NCBI GenBank assembly: GCA_014706295.1
Contig: JACSVZ010000001.1
Coordinates: forward strand, 80,288,237 to 80,352,236
Length of the DNA: 64,000 nt
Reading direction: 5' to 3'
DNA from: Lycocorax pyrrhopterus obiensis
Lineage: Eukaryota; Chordata; Aves; Passeriformes; Paradisaeidae
Numbering within the stretch: the first letter of the stretch is position 1; each line of letters opens with the position of its first letter. Below, piece by piece: positions 14,652 through 26,300 of this stretch. Below the pieces are notes generated by a model. The model did not search any database. It saw only the letters and a program-made list of their open reading frames with translations, and was not told the DNA's origin. The position numbers and the translations under genes are program-made.

Positions 14652-14663
14652 AAACCACTTCCT
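14652..14663 (-). promoter_or_regulatory. ETS-RUNX composite-like motif
   Basis: On the minus strand it reads AGGAAGTGGTTT, one base from the known ETS-RUNX composite AGGATGTGGTTT. A related AACCACTTTC lies at 14601-14610, but its ETS core is broken. Activity is unproven. Confidence 0.3.
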
Positions 14664-17600
14664 TCTGTTGCAGTATGACTTGTCCCCACCGCTTACCACA
14701 CGCTTTCTGATTAAATGCACGAATGCCAAGTTTTATCGCAGGGAGAAGTCGCTGCGGATGTTCAGAGGATCCCCAGTCTGCACAGAGGATGCTTTGCCCA
14801 CCAGCTGCAGAAACTCACTTCAGGCACCAGGACCCCCTTTGCCTTTAGCCAAGTACTATCCTCATCCAGCAGTGGACTGCTTGGCACTCTTTCTCCAGCG
14901 CTTTTGGCTCACACATTACTTGCAGGATAGCACATCACTGCTGCTTTATGCAAAGAAAATCTAACAGTCCTGCCAGGGAAGTAAGGGAAGAAATTCACTT
15001 CTCATAAACTGACTAGAAAGAGGCAAATTCTCTGCCTACCAGCAGGAACGTGCCTATGAATAGCCGCTGTGTAAACACAGATTGCATATTGCAGAATGAC
15101 ATCGAGCGTGGTTACCGCCAGCCATCTCTTCCTGAAATTCAATAGACATCGATATTTATACCCAGCCTTTGAGGTTTAGCATGCTTCAGCACAAATATAC
15201 ATTTATTAATACCACATAACACCGGGCCTTATTGACTCTTATTGAGTCTCATTCCACTCACAGATATACATTTTTTCCTGGACTGTCATGCTTGAAATAA
15301 GTTAAGCCAAGAGTGAATGATCTTTCAACAGAGTAAGTAATATATTTAAGGCCACATTCACCATTATTTTCCTTACTTCCCTTCACCAAAGTGATATTTA
15401 TAGAGAGTGCTACATTCTGCTCAGCAGTAGATTAGTGCTAATGATATGTGACTCCAGTGGTTATAGCAGAGTTGATCTGAACATATACTGACGAAACAGG
15501 GAGTGGGAATTTGGCCCGACATTCTCAGAATACGAGTACAAGGACTGGAATTATGCCAGGGAAGAGTTTGGTCCATACTCTTCCTGAAACAAGGGAGCCA
15601 AATAATGCAAAAAAGGAAGCTGATCTGAAGCCTGTTTACAAGAAAATCCATGATCTCCAGTGATTTGGAGTCCAGCTAGAGGAAGGTTAAGTTCAAGAGC
15701 AATACAACCTGACTAAAATAAGTTATTTCTCCCTGTAAAATGACCTTTTAATAGAAACGAGGACAAATAAAATTCTTAAGACATGACCTTGCTCTGGAAA
15801 TACAATCCTTTCATATCTTCCATCTCAGACCCTGTGCTGTACAAAGACATCACTTCACTTATAAAGCAGTCTCTGCTTCTACTGTCCAGTATTCTCATGA
15901 ATCTTCATCAATATAAATGCTTCAGTGGCCGTAGTAAATAGTCCAGTCTGTGTGCCTGAGGTTCAGTTACACCAGACAGATATGGAAGTTTGCAGAGCAA
16001 GATGCAATGACTCATGTTATTATTCATTTATTTGCCCAAACAGGAGTTCGGTTCTGCCATTTCCAGCTCAGGAGACTCAGCACTGAAGCAGTGACTGCCA
16101 GCGCTTCACAAGCAGAGCAAGGTGCATTGATTACACCTTTTTTTCGTTCCAGACTGACCCTTCCTTTCCCCTCTCCTGACAGGATAAACAGAGGTCATGT
16201 CTACTGCAACACTGGGCTGAAATAGGTCATGGAGTCTTCAAAGAAAAATCTACACGCAGGAGTCATGAATTTCCATCTGGCGGCAGACAACCAGCAGGCT
16301 AGAGGAGACAGAAGCAGAAAGGAGTTGGCTGATGTTGGTCCAGGAAGCTGCTGCTCCTTTTCTCTTACTCTGCAGTGCCAGATGGCTGGTCCCATCCTGC
16401 TTGCTGCATTTTGGTGTATCACAGCAGTCACTGCCTGGCTGTGCAGGAGGGAGGGAGGCGGAAGTGCCAAGGTTAGCAGGCTGTGAGGCTCCGCACAGGC
16501 AAATTGTGCTGCTGATTCAGTCAGCCAACTCCCCTGCAGGGGTCTTTCTTTAAGGCTGAATCTCAACACCTCTCCTGTCCAAGAACGTCCCCAGCATCCA
16601 GACAGAGATGAATGAAAGAAGAAAACACACCATGCAAACAAGGCTTCAGCACTTATCTGATTTTGCTGGGGAAGATCCCATGTGCTAACTGCCTCCACTC
16701 ACACGCCTGATTGCTTCTAAGTGTGGTACCTTCTGAGAAAATCCCACTTGCACTGATGCTCTGGTTTTTCAGGGTGTAACCATTGGGAAAAGAATGAAAT
16801 AGGGTAAAAGCATTTTTAAAATAAAAATAAGCCAAGTCCATGACAGATGCAAATCTTTCAGCATTTCAACACTTCTTTGTCTAAAAACAAGGAATAAAAC
16901 TCTGCCATAATTTAGCCTGACCTTCCAACATATTTATGTTCATATCTCATGGGTTTCAATGAGAAATGGAGCTAAACTATGTGCCATATCCCAAAAGCTG
17001 CTAACTTTTGTATTTGTTTTTTTGTATTTGTCTTTTGTATTTGAAGATAATGAAAGCCATAACTTTGCCAATGAATACAGGAAGCTAATTTCACTGATCA
17101 GCCCTATCCTTAATGTGGCATCATGCTGTACCAAGTGTTTCATTTGCAAAATACAAACAGACAAGTTCTGCTGCTTGAGAAACATTACAGTTTTTCACTC
17201 AGACAAAGACATTTGTGTGCTTTGCATTGGCCAGGCACAAAACTGAGCCAAGGCAGTGGGAGGAAACAGGCAGCAAACCCCCAGGTTCCAGTTCTCCTCC
17301 CCAGCCAGCTGCCTCCTGCTTGCCCTCTCCTGGCTCCTTGGCTTTTGAGCTCTTGGCCTCATGGTACCCTGGCTACAAAAGAAAAGCTCGAGGTGTTTTA
17401 CCCAGCCTGACCTACACTGTTGTATTTAGGCTGTACTCTTCAGTGATACACATTGTAGCTGGGAGCCAAGGCAGGAACTCCCACTTTCCACACAAAGGCC
17501 AGCAGCATTTCTGTCTTCTTGAGGAAATCTTGCCACTGGTCCACGGAGCCAGAGGACACCTACATCTCACAGAGGTGTCATAACTGCAGCTTTGATGCAG

Positions 17601-18093
17601 GCAGACACGTTTAGGACAGGGACAAACCCTCGGGCGCATCCTTACCAGTGCTGGTGCCTTTTGTAGCGGCTGTGCAGCCAGTGCTGAGACCCAGCCTTGT
17701 CCCTGCTCCGCATGTACGAGCCCAGGCATCCATGTCCGCCCCATGAACTCCACCTCCAGTCCTGGAGGGGAGAGAGTTTTCTGTCTCCACAGGTAGTCCT
17801 GCTGCTGTCATTACATCTGTTCTGTAGGACTGCCTCCAATACCAATAGGAATACATTGCAGAGGATTACTTGCATTTCTCCTTTTGCAGGGAGTAAGACC
17901 AGGCTGCCTTTGTCCTCATTTTCAGATACAGTTTTTTTCATTTAATACATTTCCCCTCTGTATCACTCCCAAAAATTGTACAGGCTGAAACATTTCCAAC
18001 TTTAACTTGAAGCATAAAGGACTTTTTTTCCAGATGATCCCTATTTATGGGCTCACAGCACTGGCCAGTGTGGTCTCAGAAGGCTGAATTGAA

Positions 18094-18101
18094 GTAAACA
18101 A
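18094..18101 (-). promoter_or_regulatory. Perfect FOXO-type element (TTGTTTAC on the minus strand)
   Basis: GTAAACAA is the complement of the FOXO consensus TTGTTTAC. SESN3 is a known FOXO target in mammals. The site is 5.1 kb upstream of the ATG, and an 8-mer this common may occur by chance. Confidence 0.25.
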
Positions 18102-21100
18102 CATGTTGAAATATATTTAGTGAATTATCATGCAAACCACAGAAGAACATGAAGAGAGAAAGGAGAAGAGGTTTCTCGGTTGGGTAGTGATTTCATGTTT
18201 TCTGTCAAAGGAATCAGATGTTAAAAAGGCTTATTAGGTCAGTGAGCTCAGCTTTCCTGGGCCAGGCCATAAATGTTTCTTATGATAAACATAATTTCAA
18301 GTGCTTTATCTAGTTAGGGTTTAAACCCTGCAAATGAAAAGGTGTGCACCCCCACCCTCGAGGAAGAATTCCACAAACTATCACATCTCCCTGTCTCACA
18401 CAATTATCTGAACACCCATTTTGCAGATTAGGATGTGTAATAGTAAGGATGGGAAGTCATTTTATGGTGTCAAAGTGTGTATAACATCAGTCAGGGCACA
18501 AATTTTATCTGTTGCTCTTCCTTCCCCTAACAACATAATGTAAGTGCTGTGCAAATGATATTAGAACGGTGCAACAAAAATTGTGATAATGAATGCAGGA
18601 CTGTCACTCATTTGACATAATGTCAATGGGCTGGATTTTTCACCTGAAGAAACTACATCTATTTGCCTGTGTATACACGTTCAGTGTGGTTTTACTAGAT
18701 GACTCATGGGGTCATGAAATGTAAGGCATGTGACATGTGTCAATCAGCTCATTTAATCATGCACAGAGCACTTTACTATGGCAGTCAGAGAGACTGGGTA
18801 AGGCTCCAGAGCTGGGTGCTCAGGTATGCTCTCTCTTCCTGCTTCTGGGCAAAACCCGAAGATCTTTTAATTTTGTGTGGGATTTCTAGTCTGGCAGCAA
18901 TCCAGTCAGAGCTATTGCATGGCAGCTGCCCCCTCCCATCCTCTCTCTCCAAGCTGCTGGATGTCTATGAATAACAAACGTTTCCACTGCATAACAAGTT
19001 CGATTTTACAGCACTTGATCTTGTCAATCTAGCCTTTTCAGGAAGCATCAAGCTGTTCAATAATGTATGAACAACAAAAGCACTGCACACTTGGAGAGTA
19101 GGTGCATAATTTAGGGAAGCATCATGTAGATTTTGTGAGCATCCCACAGCACCTGCACAGCACATTGCCACCAGGCTGACTATTCTGGGACACACAGTAT
19201 GGTCAGTACAGTCAACCTACAGATCATCTTCTTATTGCTCTTGAAAAAGGTGTATGTCTATCACTCTGTGCTCCCTTACAGAGTGGTTGTGCAGCAGACA
19301 GTTGATGGGTGTGACGCTTTCTGGAAGACAGTGGAGATGCATTTTGTCCAAATTCCAGGTGGAAATATGGCAGCCTCAGCAGGAATTCAAAGCTGGTATC
19401 ACACTGCTAAAACACAGCATGAGTATATGTTCTGGGGGATGAAGGCAGCTCAGTGTTTGGATGCACCTGTGTCTCTCAGCCAGTCTGTTTCAACAAAGTT
19501 AACTTGAAGGCTGCATAAGGCATTAGGAGAAATTTGACCTTCTAGCAAAGGCCATCACATCTCAGCCACTCCTACGGCAAGGGCAGCACTCCACGCCTGG
19601 CTGCAATGTGTCTGCCAAAAACGCATCTGATGATTTCAGGAGGCAGAGAAATTCTTACTTCCTTTGGAAGTTTGTTCCCACCTTGTTGTTTCATCATAGT
19701 GTTTGTTTCTTAAACTTTGCAAAAGTTACGATCATTCATGATAAAAATCTGTTTAAACCAGTAACCACTTGTGCAACTCTATCCCAGCAAGTCAGTAATC
19801 TCTGTCAAAGGATGTGATGGTCTCAAGCCAGTGTGCTCCATCTCATCAAGATTAAAAAAAATGTCTCCTTAACCCTTACACAGCAATAGTTCACAGCCTG
19901 CCTAGGTGACCTCAGCAGAGAGAACTGATTGGGTTTACAGAACTGACAATCTTCGTAAAATTTACAGGCCGGTCAAGGTGCCATGCTGCTTGTAACTCAA
20001 GTGCCTCTTAATTTCAGCATTCTGCTTTCCTTTATGACTCAGTAGCTGGGCAGAAACTGAAGGAAATCCACAGTAGTGGATGGCAAGTTAGGTACAGCTG
20101 AATCATAAAAATTGCCAGACAATTGTGAAGGGAGCACTGGATATTTTTGCATACTTCATTTGAGCAATAAGCTTACAAGGAGAACTTTCAAGAATGTGGA
20201 AATGTTCACCAAGAAACCAGCTTGTACAAAGACAGGCTTTTATTCTGCAGAACTTATGCACATTTAACTCAAAATGGAATGATCCAAGAGCTCAAAATCA
20301 GGCTCACATGCACAAGCTTTTGCAGGCAGCAGGACTCTGCAGATGCTATAAGCAGAGCACAAAAACGGCATTTTACAGGAGCGTTGTCACACAGAGCCCA
20401 GCAGTTCATTTCCAAACACCACATCTAAACAGAGTTGAGGTGTTTTGAAAATTGTTATATTGTCTCTAGTGCACACACTAATTTTCTAAGACTGACATCG
20501 GATAAGCACTGGCCCTGTTAAGTACACCTCTGATCTCTATTAGGCATTAAAACACTTTATTAAAAAAAAAAAGAATTGCGGAGGGGAAAAATGAACTTCA
20601 GAAGTTATCCAATAGAATTTTTCTTGAGGGCAAGAAAGGGTTTTAGGCAACTTCTATTTGCTGTATTGTTTCCAAAAACAATGAAACACTTTCAAAGTTT
20701 ATGTTTCTCTTGACATTTCTCAGATACTAAAGTACTGAAAGGCAAGACTGGGAGCCACAAAGGTACTTAAGTGCTTCTTGTTTAATTAAGGGTTAGTCAA
20801 CCAAATACTTAAGCATCTGGGCATGCATGTCCTGCTTTCTTTCACAAGATGTTTGTGGCAGAACAGAGACTAGATACCAAATTTCTCGAATTTTAAACTG
20901 CCTTACAAGTCAGCCTAACTTTCACACCAGGCTAATGGAAAATTTTCCTGGGTTTAATGGACTTTGCCAAAGATCTGAAGATGTCACTCAAGGCAGAAAT
21001 AATTTCAGCAGAGGAGTGGGACCCAACCACATTTCTAAGAATATTTAGTCACATGTACTTGACACTGTGGATATAAAATAAATGAATGGATGCTATTACT

Positions 21101-22188
21101 GAAATCTGAGTATGCGAATGTTCCGATGTTAAATATTAGGAGTAACTCAGCCAAAATCTTTCTCTTACCTGTTTTTCAAACTTGTCTGCTACCATCCTTG
21201 CCAATGGGTTTGAGTTTTGAACCAGACACTTTAACAGCAAATGACTCAACGTGATCTTATTTGAGCTGAAGAGTGAACTCCTCTTTGCTTGTGGCTTAAT
21301 AACACTGATCCTCTACTGTTTCTTTTAAAAATTCTTATTTCAGATAACACTATCACCGAGTTTGGCAAGAAATAAAAAGCTGTTTATATCATTCATGTAG
21401 TTTACTTAAATTTTAGCATTGCATTCAGATTACACGATGAAAACTAGCCTGTTTGGCTACTCTTTTCCCCTGGTTTAAACAGCACCATGCTGCAGTGTGT
21501 GGGATTCAGACACAGCACAGCAGGTACGTGCACTCAGGCAAACAAACTGTCTTCTCATGTTGGGATGCCATTTCTAGTACACTGTTTGGGGGACATACCC
21601 CCAAACCACCAAAACAAAAAAAACCAACCCCCTTCCATGTATTCCTCTCCAAGCAGTTTGTATTGCTGCCTGTCACTGTAATATTTGGATGCATTCCCAA
21701 CAGTGGAGTCCACAGAGTGTCCGTCTGTTGAAGGCTGCTCTGCCTGAGGAAAAGATCCCTTTTGAAATGGACAGAAGGGAAAGGATGAAGGAGAATGTTC
21801 CTGTGGATGTGGTTTTATGCACGGTGGCAAAGTCTGATCTGAGAAACTTTTCGGTAGTTCTCAAAGATAGATCTAGGTTCAATCAGTCTCCTTTAAGATA
21901 TGTAAATTACTAATTGCATTGTGCCCTTTTTAGCCAGTCAGTTGACTAAATTATACAACGCTTCATTTTGCAAAAATAGAAAGTATTCCCAGGCAAAGCA
22001 AATCACGGTTCTCAAGCAGCTGATTTAAAAATATTTCTCTGGGAGAAACCTTGAAAACAATGTAACATCCCAAATCTGCTTAGAAATTTCGTAGCGTAAG
22101 AGCATTTTGTTGCCATTAAAAAATAAAATCCTTCTATATCATCATCTTTCAAGAATTATATAACGCTCGACATTTAATGAACTTTTAT

Positions 22189-22397
22189 TGACGTCGGTGG
22201 GACTACTTATGCTGAAGCTCATCTCTGCGCATTTAAAAGCTAAAGAGCACACAGGCAAGGGAAAATGCAGTGATGCCGCGATGCAAAAAAGAGGTTCATA
22301 CCCCAGCTCTCCGAGGCTGCAGATAATAGATTTGCCTCTGTCCTAATTATACACTCCATCTCCGCGCATTAGCATGGAGCCTAGAAAACCTGACTCA
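22189..22397 (+). promoter_or_regulatory. CRE-like, C/EBP-ATF-like and AP-1 motifs upstream of the CpG island
   Basis: TGACGTCG (22189-22196) matches the CRE palindrome at seven of eight bases. CGATGCAAA at about 22280 is one base from a composite C/EBP-ATF element. TGACTCA (22391-22397) is a perfect AP-1 site. They lie 0.8-1.0 kb upstream of the SESN3 ATG. Binding by ATF4, CREB or AP-1 is inference from motifs alone. Confidence 0.4.
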
Positions 22398-22810
22398 TCA
22401 TCCCTAACAACCCCGGCGACCTGAGGCAACCACACACACACACACTCGCATGCGTGCTCCCAACTTCCCCTGGAGCCAACACCTCATCCTGCTCCTCCGG
22501 GCAGCAGCGCAGCCGTGTCCCTGCATGTGCAGCCCGCCGCTCTGGCAGGGAGAGCAGCCCGCCCCCCGCCCCGGGAACGGGGGTATCCCGGGAGGATGAG
22601 GATGGCGATGCCCGGGGACTGGGACTGGGTCTGGCCCCGGGGTGGGCAGGCAGGTGAGATGGGGAGCTGAGGCCGGCACCTCCTCACAGCGGTGGCCCCA
22701 GACGGGGACCCTCGGGGCCGCTCCGGGGGCAGCGGCAGCGGGAGCGGGACCGGCCCGGGGGAGCCGCGGCCGCCGAGACCCCGGCCCTGGGGGCGTGGCC
22801 TCCGCGCCTC

Positions 22811-22835
22811 ATTTGCATGGCGCCCATCTTATTGG
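22811..22835 (+). promoter_or_regulatory. Octamer, YY1-like motif and inverted CCAAT box in one block
   Basis: ATTTGCAT (22811-22818) is a perfect POU octamer. It is followed by GGCGCCCATCTT, whose complement AAGATGGGCGCC resembles a YY1 site, and then by ATTGG at 22831. Three motif types within 25 bases suggest a core promoter or proximal regulatory block. Factor identities are inferred. Confidence 0.5.
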
Positions 22836-22994
22836 CCAGCGGAAGGCACGCGCCAAGGCGCCGGCTCCTCCCCCCTCTCCCCAAGGCTGCCCAGCGACGA
22901 CTCCGGCCACGCCCCTCCGCGGCCCTGGCCACGCCCCAGGCCCCGCCCCCTCTCGCAGGCTGCCCGGAGATGGGAGCCGGAGCGGGCGCTGCCC

Positions 22995-23069
22995 ATTGGC
23001 CTGCGGCGGGCGGCCGGCCAGGATTGGCCGGCGGCGGCGGCGGTGGGCGGGGCGGGCGGCGCGGATTGG
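22995..23069 (-). promoter_or_regulatory. Three closely spaced inverted CCAAT boxes (NF-Y type)
   Basis: ATTGG occurs at 22995-22999, 23023-23027 and 23065-23069, each followed by C plus a GC-rich run, so CCAAT reads on the minus strand. The spacings are 28 and 42 bases. NF-Y commonly uses such arrays in TATA-less promoters. All three lie 160-230 bases upstream of the SESN3 ATG. Confidence 0.55.
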
Positions 23070-23134
23070 CGGGGCCTGCGGGGGTGTGCGCGGGGGGCGG
23101 TGGCGCGGAGCGGGCGCTGGGGCCGCGGCCGGGG

Positions 23135-23164
23135 ATGGGGGCGGCCGGCGGCGCGGGCAGCTGA
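23135..23164 (+). other. Short upstream ORF (9 codons plus stop) in the SESN3 leader
   Basis: The ATG at 23135 has G at -3 and G at +4, a strong context. It reads MGAAGGAGS and stops at TGA 23162-23164, 61 bases before the SESN3 ATG and in a different frame. The same frame is open back to another ATG at 22970. It is translated only if transcription starts upstream of 23135, which I cannot show. Confidence 0.45.
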
Positions 23165-23225
23165 GCGGCGCGGAGCGTCCTGCGCCTCCCCGTCCCGCCC
23201 GGCCCTCGCCGCCATCCCCGCCACC

Positions 23226-23327
23226 ATGAACCGCCTCGGCTCCGGACCTGTGGGCAGCGCCGCCGCCGCTGCCGCCGCCGCCGGGCAGTACCGGGTGTGC
23301 GGCAATTGCCGGAAGGTGCCGAGACAG
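23226..23327 (+). CDS. SESN3: SESN3 coding exon 1 (residues 1-34)
   Basis: The exon reads [11 protein letters not shown], eight alanines, then a Gly-Gln-Tyr segment and [10 protein letters not shown]. The paired cysteines and the NCRKV run match the SESN3 N-terminus as I remember it. It ends in phase 0 at CAG|GTATCG. The start is chosen because its Kozak context is strong and it is the first ATG in this frame. The frame is open upstream for more than 500 bases, but that is expected in GC-rich DNA. The alanine run is longer than in the human protein I recall. Confidence 0.93.
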
Positions 23328-26300
23328 GTATCGGGGGGGGGGCGCCCGCTCAGAGGAGGCGGGAGCTGCGGGAGAGGCTTGTAGGGGGGATTGGGAGAGC
23401 GAGGGGCGGTGGGACAGAGACTTGGCGGGGGGGGGGACACGGACGGCCACAGTGGCTGAGGAGAAATGGGCAGTAGGGCAACAGTGGGGCGGGGGGATAA
23501 AGGATAAAGGGGAGCAGTGGGGCGGGGGCGTGCATGGGGGGCTTTCCAGGAGGCGAGTGCCTGGGGAGTGTGGGATGAGGGGCGGGAGAGGGGTGCAGGG
23601 CGAGGGGGACGTGGGCCCAGGGGGTGCCGAAGGGGTGCCAAATCCCGCGCCCCCATCGCCCCCATCCCCCTTGGGACGGCTGTCACTTGCCCTTGTCCCA
23701 GGCTGCCCCCTGCATCCCGAGGGCTCGCGGGGGTACCCGGCCTCCCCGATGGCATTGGGGGGGTTCACTTGGGGCCCGGCCGCGCTTGTAAAGTTTATTT
23801 TCCACGTATTTCACCGGCGAAATTCATCACCGCGATCTCCGTCAAGTCTTTGTGCGGGGGGGAATCTGACATCAGAGCTTTAAAAATGTAAGAAAAGCAC
23901 CAAAGAATTCCCAGCCCCCCCGCCCCCCAGTCCGCTGAACCACATCCCTGCAGTGCCCGGCCGCTTCCCTGCGGGCCCCCCGTGCCCCCGGAGGGGTGCG
24001 GTGGCTGCACCCCCTGCTCCCGACATCTGCCTCCCGGGGAGCATTAGTGGAGGTGCTTTTTGTTTGTCCAGCGCAAATGAATTAAAATTGCTGAGCTGTT
24101 CAAATTGCGCCGAGTCTCCGAGCGCCCAAGATGAACGCGATGCCGGTTTTGGTTTTATTTTAATTCAATCTCTCCCAACACATTTTGCTCCAGGTTGGTT
24201 CTTGCAAATGCTAAGAAAGCCTGTAAGTCAATGAGCTCAAATATTTGCGCTCTTTGTCCAAAAACTGTTTTTCTTCCTCTGTGGGTCAGGCCAAGTGCCA
24301 ATCAAAGTTGTTTTTCAAGCCTCTCTTCCCTGCAGTAGGACTGCTTTTTTCTTTCTTCCTTTTTTTTTTTTTTTTTAAGGGTTTGGTTTTTGGAAAGGAG
24401 GTGTGTATTTAGGGGAGGGGGAGGAGAAACGTTAAAAATCGGTCAGAGAGAGAAGCAGATCTTAAAAATCATGTTTCTTGAATATTTTAATGGAAACAAA
24501 ATCTTATTAAATGTGCATGCTTGGTATGTGCAGTTATTTTTTCCATAAACTCTTGGGTCATATTACAGTTGATACTTGGTGCTCAGCTCTTAGCTCAGCT
24601 TGCGAGAAATGTAATGGATCAGAGAAGCACACATCAGCAGAGTCTGATTTTTAACCATTTCGTTGCAGGATCGAATCCCTTCTTGGCTTTAGCTTGCTGC
24701 TGTTCCCGCTTTAAGAAAAACAAGTACTTAAAAGAGAGAAGTTCTGCAGGGTTAAAGCCTGAAACAGCTTCAGCCTTGACATATGTCTAAAGACATACAA
24801 ATTAACCAGTGCCAAATATGTCTGTAGAAAAAGCAGGGAGGGAGCTTGCTTTGTTCTGCCAAATAATCAAAATGTTTTGTTGACAAATAAAGTGGTGCTT
24901 GGCAGCACTTGTAGATCTAAAATTAAATTTAAGTTACTGAATTTTTTTGAAGCTGTATTCCCATCCTGCTGGGTAGGACTTTTTTTGTATACCTCTTTAA
25001 TACCAGTGGGAGGTAGGAGGCGGGGACAGGGTTAGATGGTACTTTTCTGGTAACAGGAAACTTGCTGGATTTGATTTATTGTTGTATTTTTATTTTATTT
25101 TAAAGTAGTTTAGGGATGATGGTGAAATGTAAGCACCCAATTGGGTCTGTTGAGAAGGCAACTTAGTGCTGCTCTGCTTTGGCTGTGGTCATTTCAACCA
25201 TACAGAATTGGGGAAGAATAAAGAAACTGAGCGACAGCCCATGAAACCCTCTTGAAACATAGGTGTTCTGTTCTTTCAGTGGTTGTACTGGGACATCGTT
25301 CCATCTTGGTTGTAGGCTGGACAATAAACATAGAAGTGCAAAGCTTCTGACTACATCTGTCATTATTTAAAAGTTGGTGTAATAAAAATCACTGTAAATT
25401 TTAACCTTTTGCACCTCATTGGCAAGCATACAAGTAGAAAACATGAGGGAAAAAAAAAGTGCTTGATAGAAGCGAGATGCAAATTTGACCTGAGTCTCAG
25501 AGTAATAATCTTCAGATAAGTGCTGCCTCATCTGTTCTTTTGATGGTATTGGGATTTTTTTTTTTAATGCTCATGTGATAATATACTGGAAAAAATGATT
25601 GGCCTTGAGACATGTTGAATCTCTTCTGCCCTCCTCAGTCTTAAGTCTTTATTTGAAGTCTTTTGAATGCTCACAGTTTAGGTAGTGCTGTTGTCAAAAT
25701 CATAAGGGGCAAAGCAAGCTTTCAACTCAGTGGCATATAATGAAACTTGAAATAGTCTAGCAGGTTTTGTGTTCTCATGGGTGAAGGTAAGTTTCTCTTT
25801 CAGCTGGGAAACAGGAAAAGCTAGATGCGGCACTTTATGCTTCGGCCAATTTCAGATTAATCAAAGTTACATTTTATTATGGAAAATTCTGTGAGGGCAG
25901 CACTGAGAATCTTGCTAGGTATTCATGGGTTGAATGTGCCTACGAAGAATGTTTCTCATATTAAAAGGATACAGTTTCTAGTTGTGTTTATTGTTGTGGT
26001 ACTCTTTAGATAACCAGATCTACTTGCAGAACAATTGTTGCTAATCAGAAGGGCTTAGACAGTCATAGATAGGACAACTGCATCATTATTTAGTTTAGGA
26101 GAAAAACAAAAAAGGACAACCAGTAATAGGTGATGCTGTCTTGGGTTTGATCAGTGAGCTTGTTGAACACACAACCAAGGCAATGCTTTAACTCAGTTTA
26201 AAATAAATGGGAGAATGACCAAAACCACATGAGTAGCTCTGGTTCATGGGATGGATGGGCAGCCTTTGTAATAAAACTGTGGCATACCAGTAGGGAAAAG

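Larger units (their letters stand above)
12241..22180. other. Intergenic DNA upstream of SESN3
   Basis: No gene is recognised. It holds an ETS-RUNX-like composite at 14652-14663 and forkhead-type GTAAACAC (15071-15078) and GTAAACAA (18094-18101). Short open frames lack coding character. Confidence 0.5.
22480..24035 (+). promoter_or_regulatory. SESN3: SESN3 CpG-island promoter, 5' UTR and start of intron 1
   Basis: CpG-dense, GC-rich sequence surrounds exon 1, while the flanks are CpG-poor. No TATA box lies near the ATG. Inverted CCAAT boxes (ATTGG) are at 22831, 22995, 23023 and 23065, with GC boxes such as ccccgccccc near 22941-22950 and gggcggggcggg near 23045. This is the build of a dispersed CpG-island promoter bound by NF-Y and Sp-family factors. 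The transcription start cannot be fixed from sequence; the 5' UTR probably lies between about 22850 and 23225. Island edges are approximate. Confidence 0.85.

Noticed and set aside
18731..18751. CATGTGACATGTGTC resembling a p53 response element
   Set aside because: Both half-sites miss the flanking RRR/YYY positions by several bases.
1..22180. A neighbouring gene such as ENDOD1, expected near SESN3 in human
   Set aside because: I recognise no ENDOD1 or other exon in either strand; the neighbour probably lies outside the window.
22642..23229. Plus-strand open frames upstream of the SESN3 ATG that could extend the N-terminus
   Set aside because: The in-frame one has no upstream ATG, its sequence is low-complexity, and sestrin similarity starts at MNRLG.
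22809..23768. Minus-strand open frames of 319 and 308 codons across SESN3 exon 1
   Set aside because: They are Pro/Ala/Arg-rich products of a GC-rich, stop-poor CpG island, opposite a well-supported exon. No domain is recognisable.
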